Of a stretch of DNA of 64,000 nt, positions 41,744 through 50,522 are shown in pieces. The position numbers and the translations under genes were made by a program. Origin of the DNA: Velthaea sp965214335. GTDB lineage: Bacteria > Vulcanimicrobiota > Vulcanimicrobiia > Vulcanimicrobiales > Vulcanimicrobiaceae. The notes beneath the pieces are model-generated. The model did no database searches and was not told the DNA's origin. It saw only the letters and a program-made list of their open reading frames with translations. The stretch spans positions 558,001-622,000 of the forward strand of contig CBDCBO010000014.1 of assembly GCA_965214335.1 (NCBI GenBank). The letters are read 5' to 3'. Positions within the stretch are counted from its first letter, which is position 1, and the number at the start of each line of letters is the position of its first letter.

Positions 41744-42247
41744 TCATTCCTTCTCGCGGAGAGGGGTCCTCTCGTGCGCCTGCGTGCCGGCCGGAGCATC
41801 GGCGCCCGCCGCGGATCCGGCGCGCAGGACATGATTGCGGCCGGGTTCGCGAATCGGTGCGTAGGTCACGACGCGCGCGCGTCGCATGCGCGGCCGCGTG
41901 ATGATGAACGGCACCAAAATTGTTTCCGGCGCCGCGTCGAGCGACTCGAACTCGACGCACAAGGCGCTGCGGCCGCACTCGTGAGCGAACGCGATACCAA
42001 ATGTCACCGCGGTGCTGCGGTACGGCTGTTTGCGCAGTGCGGCCCGAATCGCGATCAGCGCTTGCACCGGCTGCAAGATCGTACCGCCGCTGTACGTGCC
42101 GATAAACGTCGTCCGGCCATCGGACGCCACGGCGTGCGCGATCGGGAACAGCAGCCCATCTTGCGATTCGAGCAACTGTACCGCCGTCGTGACCGCCAAG
42201 CGGACGAGCCGCGCAGCCTCGTCCGCCGCTGCGTTGAGCGCGGTCAT
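41744..42247 (-). CDS. Conserved-looking small protein of unknown function in the rodA-rng operon
   Basis: This 167-residue protein is predicted cytoplasmic, with alpha/beta character (LRLAVTTAVQLLESQDG-like start ADEAARLVRLAVTTAVQLLE, then LLFPIAHAVASDGRTTFIGT and VTFGIAFAHECGRSALCVEF) and a disordered Ala/Glu tail. I do not recognise the family. The ATG overlaps the rodA stop (ATGA), so it is co-translated with rodA. Its position suggests a link to envelope growth or RNA metabolism. Confidence 0.65.
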   Translation of the reverse strand: MTALNAAADEAARLVRLAVTTAVQLLESQDGLLFPIAHAVASDGRTTFIGTYSGGTILQPVQALIAIRAALRKQPYRSTAVTFGIAFAHECGRSALCVEFESLDAAPETILVPFIITRPRMRRARVVTYAPIREPGRNHVLRAGSAAGADAPAGTQAHERTPLREKE

Positions 42248-43389
42248 ATCAGCGGCGCCGCCGTTGCTTTGGCGTTCGCGGTCGGACCCTCATCGAACAC
42301 CAGCCGGTCGCGTTGAATGGCAATGTTGAGCAGCATCCCAACGGCGATGAAATTGGTGAGAATCGAGCTTCCGCCGTAGGACATGAACGGCAGCGGAATG
42401 CCGGTGATGGGCATGATACCGATCGTCATGCCGATGTTTACGATCATGTGAAACGCCAGCATCGCGACGAGTCCGACCCCGAGCAAAACGCCGAACCGGT
42501 CGCGCGCGGCGAACACCGCCCGCATCGCACCGGCCACGATGATGACGTACAGCGCGAGCAACACCAGCGCGCCGATAAACCCCACCTCTTCGCCGACAAC
42601 GGTAAAAATAAAATCGCGACTATGCTCGGGGACGAAATTCAATTGCGTTTGCGTGCCGCGATAGAGGCCTTTGCCGAACCACTCGCCGCTGCCCACGGCA
42701 ATCTTGGATTGATTGAGATTCCAGCCGGCGCCCTGCGGATCGGCTTTGGGGTTGAGGAACACGAGCAACCGGGCCCGTTGAAACGGCTTGAGGATTTTTT
42801 CGCTGCTCAACACGAACGCGGAAGCGGCAACGATCGATCCGATATAGATGCCGAAGTCCAGTAAATTCGGTAGACCGAAAAACAACTCGGCAGTTAAAAT
42901 CGCGCCGAGCACGAGCGTCGTGCCCAAGTCGGGCTGTTTGAGGATGAGCAACGCCGGGATGCCGACGACGACGAGCGGGAAGAGCAGCTCTTGAAGTTTC
43001 TGGTAACTGCTGCGGCACAGCAGAGCCGCGACGGCAATTGCGAGCGAGAGTTTAGCCGGTTCCGACGGTTGAAACGTAAATGAACCGATCGAGATCCAGC
43101 GTTGAGCGCCGAGCGCGCTATGCCCCTTAATTAAAATAAAAACGAGCAACACGACGTTGACGACGTAGATCGGCGCCGCCCAGCGTTGCCACAAGTGATA
43201 GTCCACGAACGCCAGGCCGAACATGAGCGCGATGCCCAGGACGGCATAGATCGTTTGATTGCGAACTTCAGACGATTCCGAGGGCGTATGCAGGGTGGCC
43301 GAGCCGATGAAGACGATGCCGGCGACCGTCACGACGACACACGCCAGCACCAGCGGCCAATTAAACGACTCGTACCAGGGGCGATCCAC
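42244..43389 (-). CDS. rodA: Rod-shape-determining peptidoglycan glycosyltransferase RodA (SEDS)
   Basis: This 381-residue SEDS protein has about ten membrane helices. Conserved segments include FQPSEPAKLSLAIAVAALLC, LKQPDLGTTLVL, RLLVFLNPKADPQGAGWNLN, FVPEHSRDFIFTVVGEEVGF and the ending TGIPLPFMSYGGSSILTNFI. The order and the PLxPxD-like loop match RodA better than FtsW. It polymerises glycan strands with a class B PBP, not encoded here. It starts with GTG at 43389, 42 bases after minE, and belongs to the min operon, linking division-site placement with elongation. Confidence 0.92.
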   Translation of the reverse strand: MDRPWYESFNWPLVLACVVVTVAGIVFIGSATLHTPSESSEVRNQTIYAVLGIALMFGLAFVDYHLWQRWAAPIYVVNVVLLVFILIKGHSALGAQRWISIGSFTFQPSEPAKLSLAIAVAALLCRSSYQKLQELLFPLVVVGIPALLILKQPDLGTTLVLGAILTAELFFGLPNLLDFGIYIGSIVAASAFVLSSEKILKPFQRARLLVFLNPKADPQGAGWNLNQSKIAVGSGEWFGKGLYRGTQTQLNFVPEHSRDFIFTVVGEEVGFIGALVLLALYVIIVAGAMRAVFAARDRFGVLLGVGLVAMLAFHMIVNIGMTIGIMPITGIPLPFMSYGGSSILTNFIAVGMLLNIAIQRDRLVFDEGPTANAKATAAPLI

Positions 43390-43431
43390 TTCAGGCTGCT
43401 TCGTTTGGCCGTCGCAGCGCCCGCGCCCGCA

Positions 43432-43872
43432 TCAGCTCGAGGCTGGTGCCGATTGGGTTGCCGCGTGCCGGCGGCGCTTGCGCCGGCGGGGCGGTCGGGG
43501 TGCCGTTTGGCCGACGTCGGTCACATCATCGTACCGGACGGCGGACGCCGCCGGGCTACTGACCGGCGGCTGTTCGGGCTGCCGCGGCGGCGCCGGCGGC
43601 GCGGCCGGTGGCAGCGGCCGCGAACGCATCGCCAGGATCGGAATGTTCGCGAGCACCGCTACGGCGCTATCTTGCTGTTCGAACGACACGTCGCAATTCG
43701 CTTCGTCGACTTCGACGTATTTCGAGATGACCGCGATCAAATCAGCGCGCAACGACTCGACGACATCGGGCGCAAGCGAAAGATGATCGGATAACAAGAC
43801 AAGCCGCAAGCGCTCGCGCGCCGTGGCACCAGACTGTTCGGGAGCAAAGAGCCTTCGAAAAAACTCAATCAT
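43432..43872 (-). CDS. minE: MinE-type division topological specificity factor with C-terminal extension
   Basis: This 146-residue protein has a MinE core in residues 1-85: an N-terminal membrane-binding helix (MIEFFRRLFAPEQS), the MinD-binding region (TARERLRLVLLSDHLSLAPD) and the dimer strand with YVEVDEANCDVSFEQQDSAV, ending ANIPI. About 60 residues of Pro/Arg-rich tail follow (RRRKRRRHAA). Typical MinE is about 85-95 residues, so the tail is unusual. It stimulates MinD ATPase and drives oscillation. It follows the second minD by two bases. Confidence 0.88.
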   Translation of the reverse strand: MIEFFRRLFAPEQSGATARERLRLVLLSDHLSLAPDVVESLRADLIAVISKYVEVDEANCDVSFEQQDSAVAVLANIPILAMRSRPLPPAAPPAPPRQPEQPPVSSPAASAVRYDDVTDVGQTAPRPPRRRKRRRHAATQSAPASS

Positions 43873-43874
43873 CG

Positions 43875-44729
43875 TTAGTTGCGTCGTCCTCCAAAGAGCG
43901 ATCCGAGTTTCTGCAACATCGTCGGCGGTTGCGGAATCTGCGGCGTCGATGTATCGGTCCCCGCGATGCGGCCGGCGATCGCGCGGTATGCCGCGCCGGT
44001 CGATGAAGCATCGTCGAGCACCAGCGGTTCACCCTTATTCGTCGAAATGATGACGCCCGGCTCGTCGGCAATCACGCCTAAGAGCGGTAAACGCAGAATC
44101 GCGTTCACGTCGTCGACCGAGAGCATCTTGCCGCGCCGCACGAGCTCCGGCCGCAGCCGATTTACGATCAGCTTGATGCTGGCGCGATTACCGAGCAGTC
44201 CGACGACCCGATCCGCATCGCGAACCGCCGCGACCTCGGGCGTGCACACGATGATCGCTTCATCGGCGCCGACGATCGCGTTGGTGAAACCCTTCTCGAT
44301 GCCGGCCGGGCAATCGATGAGCACGTAATCGAACCGGTCGCGCAACGACTCGACGAGCGCTTGCATCGCCGGCGTATCGACATCGTCTTTTTCCCGCGTT
44401 TGGGCAGCGGCCAGCAAGCGTAATGTCGGCACGCGCTTATCGCTGACGAGCGCGTCATCGAGTGTGACGCGGCCTTCGAGCACGTCGAGCAAGTGACTGC
44501 GAACGCGCGCCTCGAGGCCGAGCACGATATCGAGGTTGCGCAACCCGACGTCGGCATCGACGAGCGCGACGGTCGCCCCGGTCAGCGCTAGTGCCGTTCC
44601 GATATTGGCCGTCGTCGTCGTTTTGCCGACGCCGCCTTTGCCGGACGTCACGACGATCGCGCGTCCCCGCTTGTGCGTTACGGGAGCGGCGGCGGTCGCG
44701 GCGTCGGCCTGTAATTCGCGCATCGTCAA
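43875..44729 (-). CDS. minD: Septum-site-determining ATPase MinD, second paralogue
   Basis: This protein of 284 residues (282 from ATG 44723) is a deviant-Walker ATPase with GKGGVGKTTTTANIG, switch regions (ALVDADVGLRNLDIVLGLEA, DYVLIDCPAGIEKGF) and a C-terminal amphipathic helix (MLQKLGSLFGGRRN) for membrane binding. It has an extra 20-residue N-terminal stretch that the first copy lacks. The gene overlaps the first minD. TTG 44729 overlaps its stop; ATG 44723 is an equally good start. It should bind MinE, the next gene, and MinC. The pair may form heterodimers or divide MinC and MinE roles. Confidence 0.92.
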   Translation of the reverse strand: MTMRELQADAATAAAPVTHKRGRAIVVTSGKGGVGKTTTTANIGTALALTGATVALVDADVGLRNLDIVLGLEARVRSHLLDVLEGRVTLDDALVSDKRVPTLRLLAAAQTREKDDVDTPAMQALVESLRDRFDYVLIDCPAGIEKGFTNAIVGADEAIIVCTPEVAAVRDADRVVGLLGNRASIKLIVNRLRPELVRRGKMLSVDDVNAILRLPLLGVIADEPGVIISTNKGEPLVLDDASSTGAAYRAIAGRIAGTDTSTPQIPQPPTMLQKLGSLFGGRRN

Positions 44730-45517
44730 CCGGCCTTTCGCTGGCCGAACAATCGGCTGAAGATACCGGGCGCCGACAGCGTCGTGAATGCGACGTTCTC
44801 GCCTTCGAGCCGGCGCGCGATTTTCTCGTAGATCTCGCCCAGGCGCGAGTCGGGAACGAGCACGATCGGTTCGCCGCGGTTCGTCGTGTCGATGATCTCT
44901 TCGTCATCAGGCACCATGCCCACGAGGTCGACATTTAAAATGTCGACGACATCGTCGACCGACATCATGTCGCCGCTGCGCACCATCTCGGGCCGGATGC
45001 GATTGACGATCAACCGGATCGGCATCGCGCGCTCGTTGAGTTTTCCGATGACCCGGTCGGCATCGCGAATCGCGCTCACTTCGGGCGTCGTCACCACGAT
45101 CGCCTCGTTGGCGCCGGCCACGGCGTTGCGAAAGCCGTGCTCGATGCCGGCCGGGCAATCGATGAGCACGTAATCGCACATATCTTCCAAGCCCGCGATC
45201 ACCGCGGCGAACTGCTCTTCGCTCACCGCCGTTTTATCGCGCGTTTGCGCCGCCGGTAAAATCGAGAGCGATTGAAAGCGCTTATCTTTGATGAGCGCCT
45301 GACGCAGTTGACAGCGACCTTCGACGACTTCGACGAGATCGAAAACGATACGCTTTTCGAGACCCAACACCAAGTCGAGATTCCGTAAACCGATATCGGC
45401 ATCGACGAGCACGACGCGCTTGCCCCGCTTTGCCAGGGCCGCGCCGAGGTTGGCCGTCGTCGTCGTTTTTCCGACGCCGCCTTTGCCCGAGGTGACAACG
45501 ATGCGTCGTGCGCTCAA
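44726..45517 (-). CDS. minD: Septum-site-determining ATPase MinD, first paralogue
   Basis: This 263-residue MinD has GKGGVGKTTTTANLG at the N-terminus, LVDADIGLRNLDLVLGLEKR, DYVLIDCPAGIEHGFRNAVA and a C-terminal membrane helix (GIFSRLFGQRK). It is of standard length. It starts with TTG at 45517, overlapping the minC stop (TTGA), behind GGGAGG. The sequence differs throughout from the adjacent second copy, so the duplication is old. It recruits MinC to the membrane to block Z-ring assembly away from midcell. Confidence 0.93.
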   Translation of the reverse strand: MSARRIVVTSGKGGVGKTTTTANLGAALAKRGKRVVLVDADIGLRNLDLVLGLEKRIVFDLVEVVEGRCQLRQALIKDKRFQSLSILPAAQTRDKTAVSEEQFAAVIAGLEDMCDYVLIDCPAGIEHGFRNAVAGANEAIVVTTPEVSAIRDADRVIGKLNERAMPIRLIVNRIRPEMVRSGDMMSVDDVVDILNVDLVGMVPDDEEIIDTTNRGEPIVLVPDSRLGEIYEKIARRLEGENVAFTTLSAPGIFSRLFGQRKAG

Positions 45518-46374
45518 ACAGTCGCCTCCCGGCGGCCCAGATCGGCGGCCGCATGTGGAACGATGGCGATGCGTTCGCCCAAAATGTATGCGTGCTGCGG
45601 TCCGGGAGCGGTCGCGCCCGGCTCGGGCGTCGCGATCATCGTCGCGATACGCAACTGGGTCGGCGCCAACTCGAGCGCGACGACCCGGGCGCTGACATCA
45701 CCCTGCGCGCCGGCATGCGCGACGCCGCGCAACGAGCCGAAAACAACGACATCGCCGCTAGCGATCAACTCGGCACCCGGATTGACGTCGCCGATGAGGA
45801 CGATATTGCCCAGATTGTGGAGCGCTTGGCCGCCGCGTAGCGTTCCGCGGTGGTAGAGCGTTGAGACGCCGGCCGGCGCGCTCTGCGGGGTCGCCGGAAT
45901 CGTGACACCGGCACTCGCCACCGGCGCACCCGCCGGGTGACGGTCGAGCGCGGCAGCTTCGCGCTCGGTACGGCGCGCCGCGAGATCGGCCCGGGCGCCG
46001 GCGAAGTCGGCCACCAACGAACGGGCGCTATCGCTGAGCGTCGCGCTGCGGGTGACTCGCGGGCGGGAAATGGCCGCGACTTCATCGGCCGGCGTTACAC
46101 CGAGATAGGCCAGATCGAGTTGCACCAAGCCCGGCGCAAGCAGTTCGCTACCCGAAACGCCGTTGAGCGTAATTCCAAAATGCGTCAGCATTTCGGTAAA
46201 AGCGGTGAGTTCGGCCGCGTCGGCGCTAACAACGCCAAAATGGGCCGTGGCCCGGCTACCCTGAAAAAAAGCCGGCCGCTCGGCGAGTTGACCGCGAAGC
46301 TCCACGATGGCGTCGGGCAAGGCGCGGTCGATAGCGATCTCCAAACTGCGTCCGCGTCCGCGTATCGTGCTCAA
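45514..46374 (-). CDS. minC: Septum-site-determining protein MinC
   Basis: This protein of about 286 residues has an N-terminal FtsZ-antagonist domain (LEIAIDRALPDAIVELRGQL, FFQGSRATAHFG). A linker of about 90 residues follows, then the C-terminal beta-helix (LYHRGTLRGGQALHNLGNIV, GDVNPGAELIASGDVVVFGS) that dimerises and binds MinD. The start is set at TTG 46374 because GGAGG lies 7 bases upstream and the fold begins just after it; a GTG at 46395 and longer starts have no such site. It heads the minC-minD-minD-minE-rodA operon. The linker is longer than in E. coli MinC (231 residues). Confidence 0.88.
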   Translation of the reverse strand: MSTIRGRGRSLEIAIDRALPDAIVELRGQLAERPAFFQGSRATAHFGVVSADAAELTAFTEMLTHFGITLNGVSGSELLAPGLVQLDLAYLGVTPADEVAAISRPRVTRSATLSDSARSLVADFAGARADLAARRTEREAAALDRHPAGAPVASAGVTIPATPQSAPAGVSTLYHRGTLRGGQALHNLGNIVLIGDVNPGAELIASGDVVVFGSLRGVAHAGAQGDVSARVVALELAPTQLRIATMIATPEPGATAPGPQHAYILGERIAIVPHAAADLGRREATV

Positions 46375-46634
46375 CCGTGCGCCTCCATCTTTCACCGCGG
46401 GCGTTCCCGATGCAGCGCCGACACGCCCTGCGCTATCCACACGCCTCCCACAAGAACGTGCCCTTGTCCACAAGTGGTCCACGGTTCGGCGCGCGCGCCG
46501 TGTCTCCGCCAAGCCGAGCGTCGCTAGGCGATAATGTCCTTCCACCGTTAGATGATACCGGTCGCGGGGACGTCGAATAATTGTCGTCCGGCGTGACCGG
46601 ATCGAGTTCCCGTATTCAATCGAAAGAGCATTTC

Positions 46635-48653
46635 ATGCAGCTTCGCCGCCTGGTGGGATTTGGACTGAGTTTCGCCCTGCTGTTGTCGAGTGCGCCGGCC
46701 CCGGCTCGGGCCGGACTGTCGACCGGTCAAGAAGTCCAAATCGGTAAACAAACCGATAAAGAGGTTACCGATTCGACCAATGTCGTGAACGATCCACTGC
46801 TCAATGCGTGGGTCAACGGCATCACCGGCAAATTGTGGGCCCAGGTGGCCCGCAAAGACGTCCCCTACAACATCAAGGTGCTCGACGTCGCGGATATCAA
46901 CGCGTTCTCGACCTTAGGCGGCTACGTGTACGTGAATGAAGGCACGCTCGATTTCGTTCAATCCGACGATGAACTTGCCGGCGTGTTGGGCCACGAGACC
47001 GGCCATATCGAGCGCCGGCATGCCGTAACGGCCAACAATAAGGCGCAAATCGTCAATATCTTGCTCGGCGTCGGGTCGCTTTTTTCCCCGATCATCTACC
47101 GCTTCGGTCAAATCATCGAGGCCGGAGCGCTGGCCAAGATTTCGCGCACCGATGAAACGGAAGCCGATAAATACGGCCTGATGCTGATGGCGCGCGCCGG
47201 CTACGATCCCGAAGCGATGGTGTCGTTCATGACCCATCTTGGCGCAGTCGAAAACGAGCATAACGGGCTGCTCGATAAGTATCTTGCCGATCATCCCGGC
47301 GTTCCCAATCGGGTCGCCCATCTCCAAGGATATACCGAACTCGATCCGACCAAGCGCACCGCCGAACAGCGCGAAGCCGCCGCGTTGCATAACTTGGATG
47401 AAGCGCGGTATGCGATCGCGGCGCGCGAATTTTCGGGCTTGGTCAAAAATCATCCCGACGATGCGCTCGCGATGTACGAGTTGGGTGAAGCGCAAGTGGC
47501 GCTGGGGCAAACCAGCAAAGGCGAGCAAAACTTGGCCGACGCCGCAGCCAAAGGGACGCCCCAAACGCGGACGTTGGCGCTCGGCCGCATCGCCGCGCTG
47601 CGCGACACCGAGAAGCGTATGAATTTGCTGCATCCCAACTTAGCGCCGCTGCGCGATGAGGTAAATGCGGCTCAAACCAACGAGGTCGGCGCGGTCACGG
47701 CCATCGCGTCGCGGCGCGAAGCCGGGCGCGAGCAACTCAAAGCGCTGTCAACGCGGATCGAAAATATCGCGTATGAAATTCCCGACTTCTCGCGGGTGCA
47801 AGCGCGGCGCGGTAGCCGCTTAGATGCCGTTCTGCACAACTTGACGATCATGAGCCGCTCGCTCGACACCGCGGTTGGAAAAGCGCAAGAAACGATCGGC
47901 GGCGTCGGCTCGCTCGAACGCAATAAAGAAGGCGGCCTGCTCAAAGAAAACGCCGATATCATCAGCGAGCTCGCGGCGCCGCTCAAGAACGACGCGCCCT
48001 CGCCCCAGGCGCTCGGCACGTTCGCCTACTATCCCCGCATCCTCGCCGACGTGACCCAAGATGACGGCGACATGGTCCGCGCCGTCGACGCGGCGCGCGC
48101 GTCGCTGGCCTTGCTCGACGTAAGTTTGGGCGATCTCGACCGGTTCGTGCGCGATCTGATGCACGTTCAGCTCGACATGCTTGGTGACTTGTCAGCCTCG
48201 GATTACAAGAGCATCGAGCCGTCGATGACCGCGGCGGCCAATTCGCTCAACCACGCCGCCGTCGCCTCGTCCCAGGCAAGCCAGCTCTTCATGATGGCCC
48301 GGGCGCGGCAGCTCATCGCCCGGATCGATGCGCTCGGCCTAGCGTCGTCGCCGGACCGCTACGCCACCTTCAAGACGGCGCTCGACACCCGGTTCGCCAA
48401 CGACGTGCCGAGTTACGATGCCTTACTGCACGCCGACTTGACGCCCGGTCAGGTCGCGGCCGCTTCGATTGTCGCGGCCGACACGAACGTCTCGCCGGCC
48501 GTCATCGAGCAGGAAGCGGCCAGCACCCATCGCTCCGTCGTCGATGTCGCTAACGAACGCGGCATGCAGGCCGAAGCACTCGAAATCATGCTCGGCTTGG
48601 TCTACATGGACTATATGGACGATCCGGAAAAGGAAGCCCGCGGACGAACGTAA
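46635..48653 (+). CDS. Exported M48-family zinc metalloprotease with long C-terminal region
   Basis: This 672-residue protein has a signal peptide (GFGLSFALLLSSAPAPARAG) and an M48 catalytic domain with LGHETGHIERRH (HExxH at 120-124) and the third ligand in DETEADKYGLMLMARAGYDP. TPR-like helices follow, as in BepA/YfgC (residues 250-340), then a helical Ala-rich region of 300 residues that is not typical of BepA. It probably performs quality control of outer-membrane or exported proteins. ATG 46635 is chosen for the signal peptide. The 260-base gap to minC holds divergent promoters that I could not define with confidence; GATAAT at 46530-46535 is a candidate. Confidence 0.85.
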   Translation: MQLRRLVGFGLSFALLLSSAPAPARAGLSTGQEVQIGKQTDKEVTDSTNVVNDPLLNAWVNGITGKLWAQVARKDVPYNIKVLDVADINAFSTLGGYVYVNEGTLDFVQSDDELAGVLGHETGHIERRHAVTANNKAQIVNILLGVGSLFSPIIYRFGQIIEAGALAKISRTDETEADKYGLMLMARAGYDPEAMVSFMTHLGAVENEHNGLLDKYLADHPGVPNRVAHLQGYTELDPTKRTAEQREAAALHNLDEARYAIAAREFSGLVKNHPDDALAMYELGEAQVALGQTSKGEQNLADAAAKGTPQTRTLALGRIAALRDTEKRMNLLHPNLAPLRDEVNAAQTNEVGAVTAIASRREAGREQLKALSTRIENIAYEIPDFSRVQARRGSRLDAVLHNLTIMSRSLDTAVGKAQETIGGVGSLERNKEGGLLKENADIISELAAPLKNDAPSPQALGTFAYYPRILADVTQDDGDMVRAVDAARASLALLDVSLGDLDRFVRDLMHVQLDMLGDLSASDYKSIEPSMTAAANSLNHAAVASSQASQLFMMARARQLIARIDALGLASSPDRYATFKTALDTRFANDVPSYDALLHADLTPGQVAAASIVAADTNVSPAVIEQEAASTHRSVVDVANERGMQAEALEIMLGLVYMDYMDDPEKEARGRT

Positions 48654-48683
48654 CTTCACCGCCGCGCCCGGGTATGGCGCCGT

Positions 48684-49703
48684 ATGAATGACATGCGTGC
48701 ATCCGTCATCGGTGCAGCGGAAGTGTTTCAGCGCTTACGCGGCACGATCAACGTGGGCGCCGTTCAGGCCGGCGCGCGGCGACCGTTCCGGTTCTTACTG
48801 TGCGGCGATCCGGCGCTGATGTCCGAGTTCCGTAGTCTGATGCTGGACAGTCACGGCGCCGACGGCTATATTCCGATCGACGCCGCCGCGGCGCTCGAAA
48901 CGATCGATCCGACCAGCGGCCGCACCATCGACACGAGCGACGCCCGCTGTATCATTTTCCTAGGCCGGGCGGCCGACCGTTCCGGAGCGCGGCTCGATCT
49001 GCTGACCAGTTTGGCGCTTCCGGTCTTGAGCTTGCTGGTCGATCCGCAGGTGGCCGCACCGAGCGGCCCGGCGGCGGCGCCGGCCGGCGGAAGCATCGAA
49101 GAGTATGTCGTTCCGGCGATCGCCCTCGACACGCTCGCCGGCCGGTTTCTGCCGCATGTCATCGACTGCTGCCGCGGCATCGAGATCGCCGTCGGGCGGC
49201 GGCTGCCCGCGCTGCGGGAAACAGTCGCGGCGAAGCTGACCCGCGACGCGGCGCTCAACGCGCTCAAGATTGCCGGCGCTAGTGCCGTCGTCGATCATAT
49301 CCCACTTTTGGGCATCGTGATCGGCGCGTTCGCATCGGCCGGCGACATGATGGCCATTACCGGCATCCAGATGATGCTGATGTTGCAGATCGGCGCCACG
49401 TACGGGAAAGATCCCGATCTGGCACGTGTGTGGGAGCTCTTGCCGATCGTCGGCGGCGGTCTCGGCTGGCGAGCATTGTCACGCGAGTTAGCGGGCTTTA
49501 TCCCGGTGGCCGGCGTGTTCATCAAGGCCGCGATCGCTTACGCCGGAACGGTTGTCGTGGGCGAGGGCGCGCGCGTCTACTTTCAAAACGGACGCCACAT
49601 GAGCGCGGCCGACGGCGCCAAACTCTACGAAGATACGAAGAGCGCCGCGATGGCTTTCGCCCGCGATTCGTTCGCGAAGTTACGGCGCAACGGCTCGGGC
49701 TAA
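48684..49703 (+). CDS. DUF697 / YcjF-like membrane protein
   Basis: This 339-residue protein has an N-terminal alpha/beta part (FRFLLCGDPALMSEFRSLML) resembling a degenerate GTPase-like fold and a C-terminal DUF697 region with hydrophobic helices (ASAVVDHIPLLGIVIGAFAS, MMAITGIQMMLMLQIGATYG, GFIPVAGVFIKAAIAYAGTV). DUF697 proteins are membrane-associated with unknown function. It starts 30 bases after the protease gene and its stop overlaps the convergent RDD gene stop by 3 bases, so the transcripts collide. Confidence 0.7.
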   Translation: MNDMRASVIGAAEVFQRLRGTINVGAVQAGARRPFRFLLCGDPALMSEFRSLMLDSHGADGYIPIDAAAALETIDPTSGRTIDTSDARCIIFLGRAADRSGARLDLLTSLALPVLSLLVDPQVAAPSGPAAAPAGGSIEEYVVPAIALDTLAGRFLPHVIDCCRGIEIAVGRRLPALRETVAAKLTRDAALNALKIAGASAVVDHIPLLGIVIGAFASAGDMMAITGIQMMLMLQIGATYGKDPDLARVWELLPIVGGGLGWRALSRELAGFIPVAGVFIKAAIAYAGTVVVGEGARVYFQNGRHMSAADGAKLYEDTKSAAMAFARDSFAKLRRNGSG

Positions 49704-50479
49704 CGCTCGGGCGGCAGGCCGCGGCCAAGATGGACGAGCAGCGCATCGTCATCGAGAAAATCGAACGAGGCCCGTAGCTGTGGCCGAATGCGTTGCGCGA
49801 TGTGTGCCGCCACAGCGGCCCGCGCCGGCGGATCCAACTGATCGCGGCGCGCGACGTAGCGCTCCACGAGCAGCCGTTGTCCGTCTTCCAAGCCATCGTC
49901 GGCGGGCCGCTCGCGCGTGAGGTAAGCGTCGAGATCGGCGGCCTCATAGCGCCGGTCGCGCACGACGATCGTTCCGGCGGCAAGATCGCCCAGCCGTTTG
50001 TTTTGCTTCGATAGCACTGCCACGAGCGCCGACACTGCATAGAAACCAAGTCCGAATTCGACGATGCGCACGACGTTGCGCACCGTCGCGCCACCGATAT
50101 CGAGTGGAAAACCGGCATCGCGCACGACGCGAATGCCGAGCGCGCGTTTGCCCGGCGTCCGGCCCGACCACCACAGCTCGAACAGAATGAAGTAGCCGAA
50201 AAAGATCAGGAATACGCCGAAAACACCGGCGCCGACGAGGACAGCGCGGCTGATCTTCGTCGCCGCCGCCAAGCCGGTGGAGCCACCGGCGACGCCGCTC
50301 CCCGGGCTCAACGATATCACGAACGCCCCGAGCGCGAACAGCGCTAGCGTTACGGCGACCTGAATCGCCAGATCGAGCCCGACGGCTAGAAACCGGCTAC
50401 CGAGACCCGCCAGTTCGTAGCGAATCTCGATGCTTTCGCCGGTTCGAATAGCCAGTTGACGTTCCACGTTTTGGCCCAT
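49700..50479 (-). CDS. RDD-family membrane protein
   Basis: This 259-residue protein has an RDD domain: YELAGLGSRFLAVGLDLAIQ opens with a conserved Arg/Asp pattern, ELWWSGRTPGKRALGIRVVR is the hallmark second segment, and three membrane helices lie between and after. A hydrophilic C-terminal region of about 80 residues follows. RDD proteins often accompany SpoIIM, DUF58 and MoxR genes, which is exactly the setting here, though their role (possibly transport) is poorly known. It is divergent from the SpoIIM-like gene. Confidence 0.85.
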   Translation of the reverse strand: MGQNVERQLAIRTGESIEIRYELAGLGSRFLAVGLDLAIQVAVTLALFALGAFVISLSPGSGVAGGSTGLAAATKISRAVLVGAGVFGVFLIFFGYFILFELWWSGRTPGKRALGIRVVRDAGFPLDIGGATVRNVVRIVEFGLGFYAVSALVAVLSKQNKRLGDLAAGTIVVRDRRYEAADLDAYLTRERPADDGLEDGQRLLVERYVARRDQLDPPARAAVAAHIAQRIRPQLRASFDFLDDDALLVHLGRGLPPER

Positions 50480-50522
50480 ACGGCCGGGGCGGCCGAAGCC
50501 CTGGCGCAGAAAGCGCGGCGCT

